Part shown: positions 5,191 through 5,213 of the stretch, in pieces
How positions within the stretch are numbered: position 1 is the first letter of the stretch
Layout: each line of letters begins with the position of its first letter
NCBI GenBank assembly: GCA_900539095.1
Contig: UQAR01000103.1
Location: 1-5,213 of the forward strand
DNA length: 5,213 nucleotides
From: an uncultured Ruminococcus sp.
Lineage (GTDB): Bacteria > Bacillota > Clostridia > Oscillospirales > Ruminococcaceae
Reading direction: 5' to 3'
Program-made: the position numbers and the translations under genes
Notes under the pieces: model-generated
Seen by the model: only the letters and a program-made list of their open reading frames with translations
Database searches by the model: none
Told to the model about the DNA's origin: nothing

Positions 5191-5213
5191 CTGTCTCTTA
5201 TACACATCTCCGA
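5191..5213 (+). other. Nextera Read 2 adapter remnant (synthetic, not genomic)
   Basis: CTGTCTCTTATACACATCT (5191-5209) is the reverse complement of the 19-base Tn5 mosaic end. It is followed by CCGA, the first four bases of the Nextera Read 2 tail CCGAGCCCACGAGAC. Genomic sequence therefore ends at 5190. Read on the minus strand, this adapter encodes the well-known false N-terminus MCIRDS joined to the ilvB leader. Confidence 0.98.

Noticed and set aside
34..5209. 19-base inverted repeat at the two ends, resembling a transposon
   Set aside because: The repeats are synthetic Tn5 mosaic ends from library preparation, joined to Nextera Read 1 and Read 2 tails. There is no transposase or target duplication.

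Overview
The window is a 5,138-base genomic insert (53-5190) with Illumina Nextera/Tn5 adapter sequence left on both ends (1-52 and 5191-5213). Only the insert is biology; the outermost reading frame at each end runs into adapter and must be trimmed. The genes look like those of a low-to-mid GC Bacillota bacterium. Strong GGAGG ribosome binding sites, tight gene packing, short intergenic gaps and U-tract terminators all fit. The protein wording (a short class I ketol-acid reductoisomerase, a divergent acetolactate synthase with RQEANGGH and LGMVRELQ segments) suggests Clostridia, perhaps a Ruminococcus-like gut organism. That taxonomic guess is from memory and is weak.

Layout: the left third (53-1698) is a plus-strand run of three closely spaced genes. 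These are the 3' part of an unrecognised gene, trmB (tRNA m7G46 methyltransferase), and a small single-pass membrane protein whose start overlaps the trmB stop by four bases (ATGA). It ends at a perfect 28-base palindrome with a U-tract (1706-1738). A second hairpin (1747-1786) has T-tracts on both sides and separates this run from the converging minus-strand operon.

The right two thirds (5144 down to 1810) is a branched-chain amino acid operon, ilvB-ilvN-ilvC, on the minus strand. IlvB and IlvN form acetohydroxyacid synthase (catalytic and regulatory subunits). IlvC is the next enzyme, ketol-acid reductoisomerase. Together they perform the first two common steps of valine, leucine and isoleucine synthesis. 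IlvD and the transaminase are not in the window. The 117-base ilvB-ilvN gap holds inverted repeats and an extended -10-like element that could adjust ilvNC expression separately from ilvB. The leader upstream of ilvB is cut off 46 bases before the start codon, so any T-box or leader-peptide control cannot be judged.

I found no mobile element, CRISPR array, phage, toxin-antitoxin or defence system. The most useful points are the adapter artefacts, several departures from textbook motifs in IlvB, TrmB and IlvC, and the structured ilvB-ilvN gap. No stretch over 300 bases lacks a gene.
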